Part shown: positions 63,776 through 64,000 of the stretch, one piece after another
Numbering within the stretch: position 1 is the first letter of the stretch
How the letters are laid out: the number at the start of each line of letters is the position of its first letter
Origin: Chryseobacterium camelliae
Lineage (GTDB): Bacteria > Bacteroidota > Bacteroidia > Flavobacteriales > Weeksellaceae
NCBI RefSeq assembly: GCF_002770595.1
Contig: NZ_CP022986.1
Location: 2,542,001 to 2,606,000, forward strand
Reading direction: 5' to 3'
DNA: 64,000 nt
The notes under the pieces: generated by a model
Seen by the model: the letters and a program-made list of their open reading frames with translations, nothing else
What the model was told of the DNA's origin: nothing
The model's database searches: none
Program-made: the position numbers and the translations under genes

Positions 63776-64000
63776 CTAATCTATATTTTTAAAATAAGCC
63801 TCTTCCAGGTTCCAGGATAGGACTTCCGGCCCGCCATTCCAATAATATATATTTCCGTCTTTATATTTCTGGTACAACCTGAATGTATTGGCAATCACAA
63901 CCTGCTTATCAGCTTTTTTAAAATGTAAGGTAAGGTTTTTGAGGTGCTTCTTCATTTCAGCCGCACTGAATTTTCTGATATCTTTTCCTTTCATATCCAG
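63776..64000 (-). CDS. Unidentified protein, possibly cut by the window edge
   Basis: The minus-strand frame ends at 63776 and is open to the window edge. An ATG at 63994 (MKGKDIRKFSAAEMKKHLKN) may be the start, giving 72 residues, but the frame stays open for the last two codons, so the gene may be longer. The visible part is basic at the front and has KYKDGNIYYWNGGPEVLSWN, which I do not recognise. It is followed by a strong terminator. Confidence 0.55.
   Translation of the reverse strand: MDMKGKDIRKFSAAEMKKHLKNLTLHFKKADKQVVIANTFRLYQKYKDGNIYYWNGGPEVLSWNLEEAYFKNID

Overview
The window looks like a chromosomal segment of a Chryseobacterium-like flavobacterium (Bacteroidetes, Weeksellaceae). 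The grounds are promoters of the Bacteroidetes type (TTG or TTTG, about 16-23 bases, then TAnnTTTG), an almost complete lack of Shine-Dalgarno sequences, a ccoN-ccoO gene fusion, DUF4251/DUF6705-like/DUF4349 lipoproteins, a flavobacterial-type prolyl oligopeptidase and a short double-glycine leader peptide. No rRNA, tRNA, CRISPR array, insertion sequence or prophage was seen.

Layout. 0-1.2 kb: end of an outer-membrane beta-barrel gene and a DUF1345 membrane protein. 1.2-8.2 kb: a TPP-riboswitch-controlled thiamin operon on the minus strand, thiS-thiC-thiE2/tenI-thiD-thiE-thiG-thiH-thiF, which makes both the pyrimidine and the thiazole half and joins them. 8.4-11.7 kb: a small barrel protein, an RluA-type pseudouridine synthase, panB and a Crp/Fnr regulator. 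11.7-20.7 kb: the high-affinity cbb3 oxidase cluster ccoI-ccoS-ccoNO-ccoQ-ccoP-ccoG-ccoH and a TauE/SafE-like protein, divergent from the Crp/Fnr gene and with a TGAT-N4-ATCA operator-like site in front of ccoS. 20.7-24.7 kb: an A+T-rich accessory patch with three tandem DUF6705-like lipoproteins and two frameshifted genes. 24.7-35.1 kb: serS, an oligosaccharide flippase and glycosyltransferase, an Fe-S electron-transfer pair next to an MCE lipid-transport protein, and a PpiD-like chaperone. 35-46 kb: lon, an AI-2E family exporter, a Cys-rich GG-leader peptide, an acyl-CoA dehydrogenase, a GH125 mannosidase gene with an in-frame stop, pgi and folD. 46-54 kb: queE, a sugar-phosphate transferase, mlaE-mlaF with a barrel protein, an M48 lipoprotein protease, meaB and two tandem monohaem cytochromes. 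54-58.1 kb: rtcB - nucleotidyltransferase - prfH - TPR, an RNA-repair and ribosome-rescue operon, preceded by a separate promoter/structured RNA/terminator unit. 58-64 kb: a small stress-type protein, methylmalonyl-CoA mutase large subunit, a lipoprotein, a prolyl oligopeptidase and the end of an unidentified gene.

The most interesting parts are (1) the rtcB-NTase-prfH-TPR operon with its upstream RNA, which has a consensus promoter, a three-way-junction fold, a possible 25-codon leader ORF and an intrinsic terminator; (2) the orphan GG-leader peptide with eight cysteines; (3) four genes broken by single small lesions; and (4) the regulatory layout of the cbb3 cluster. All functional statements rest on reading motifs by eye; no database search was run.
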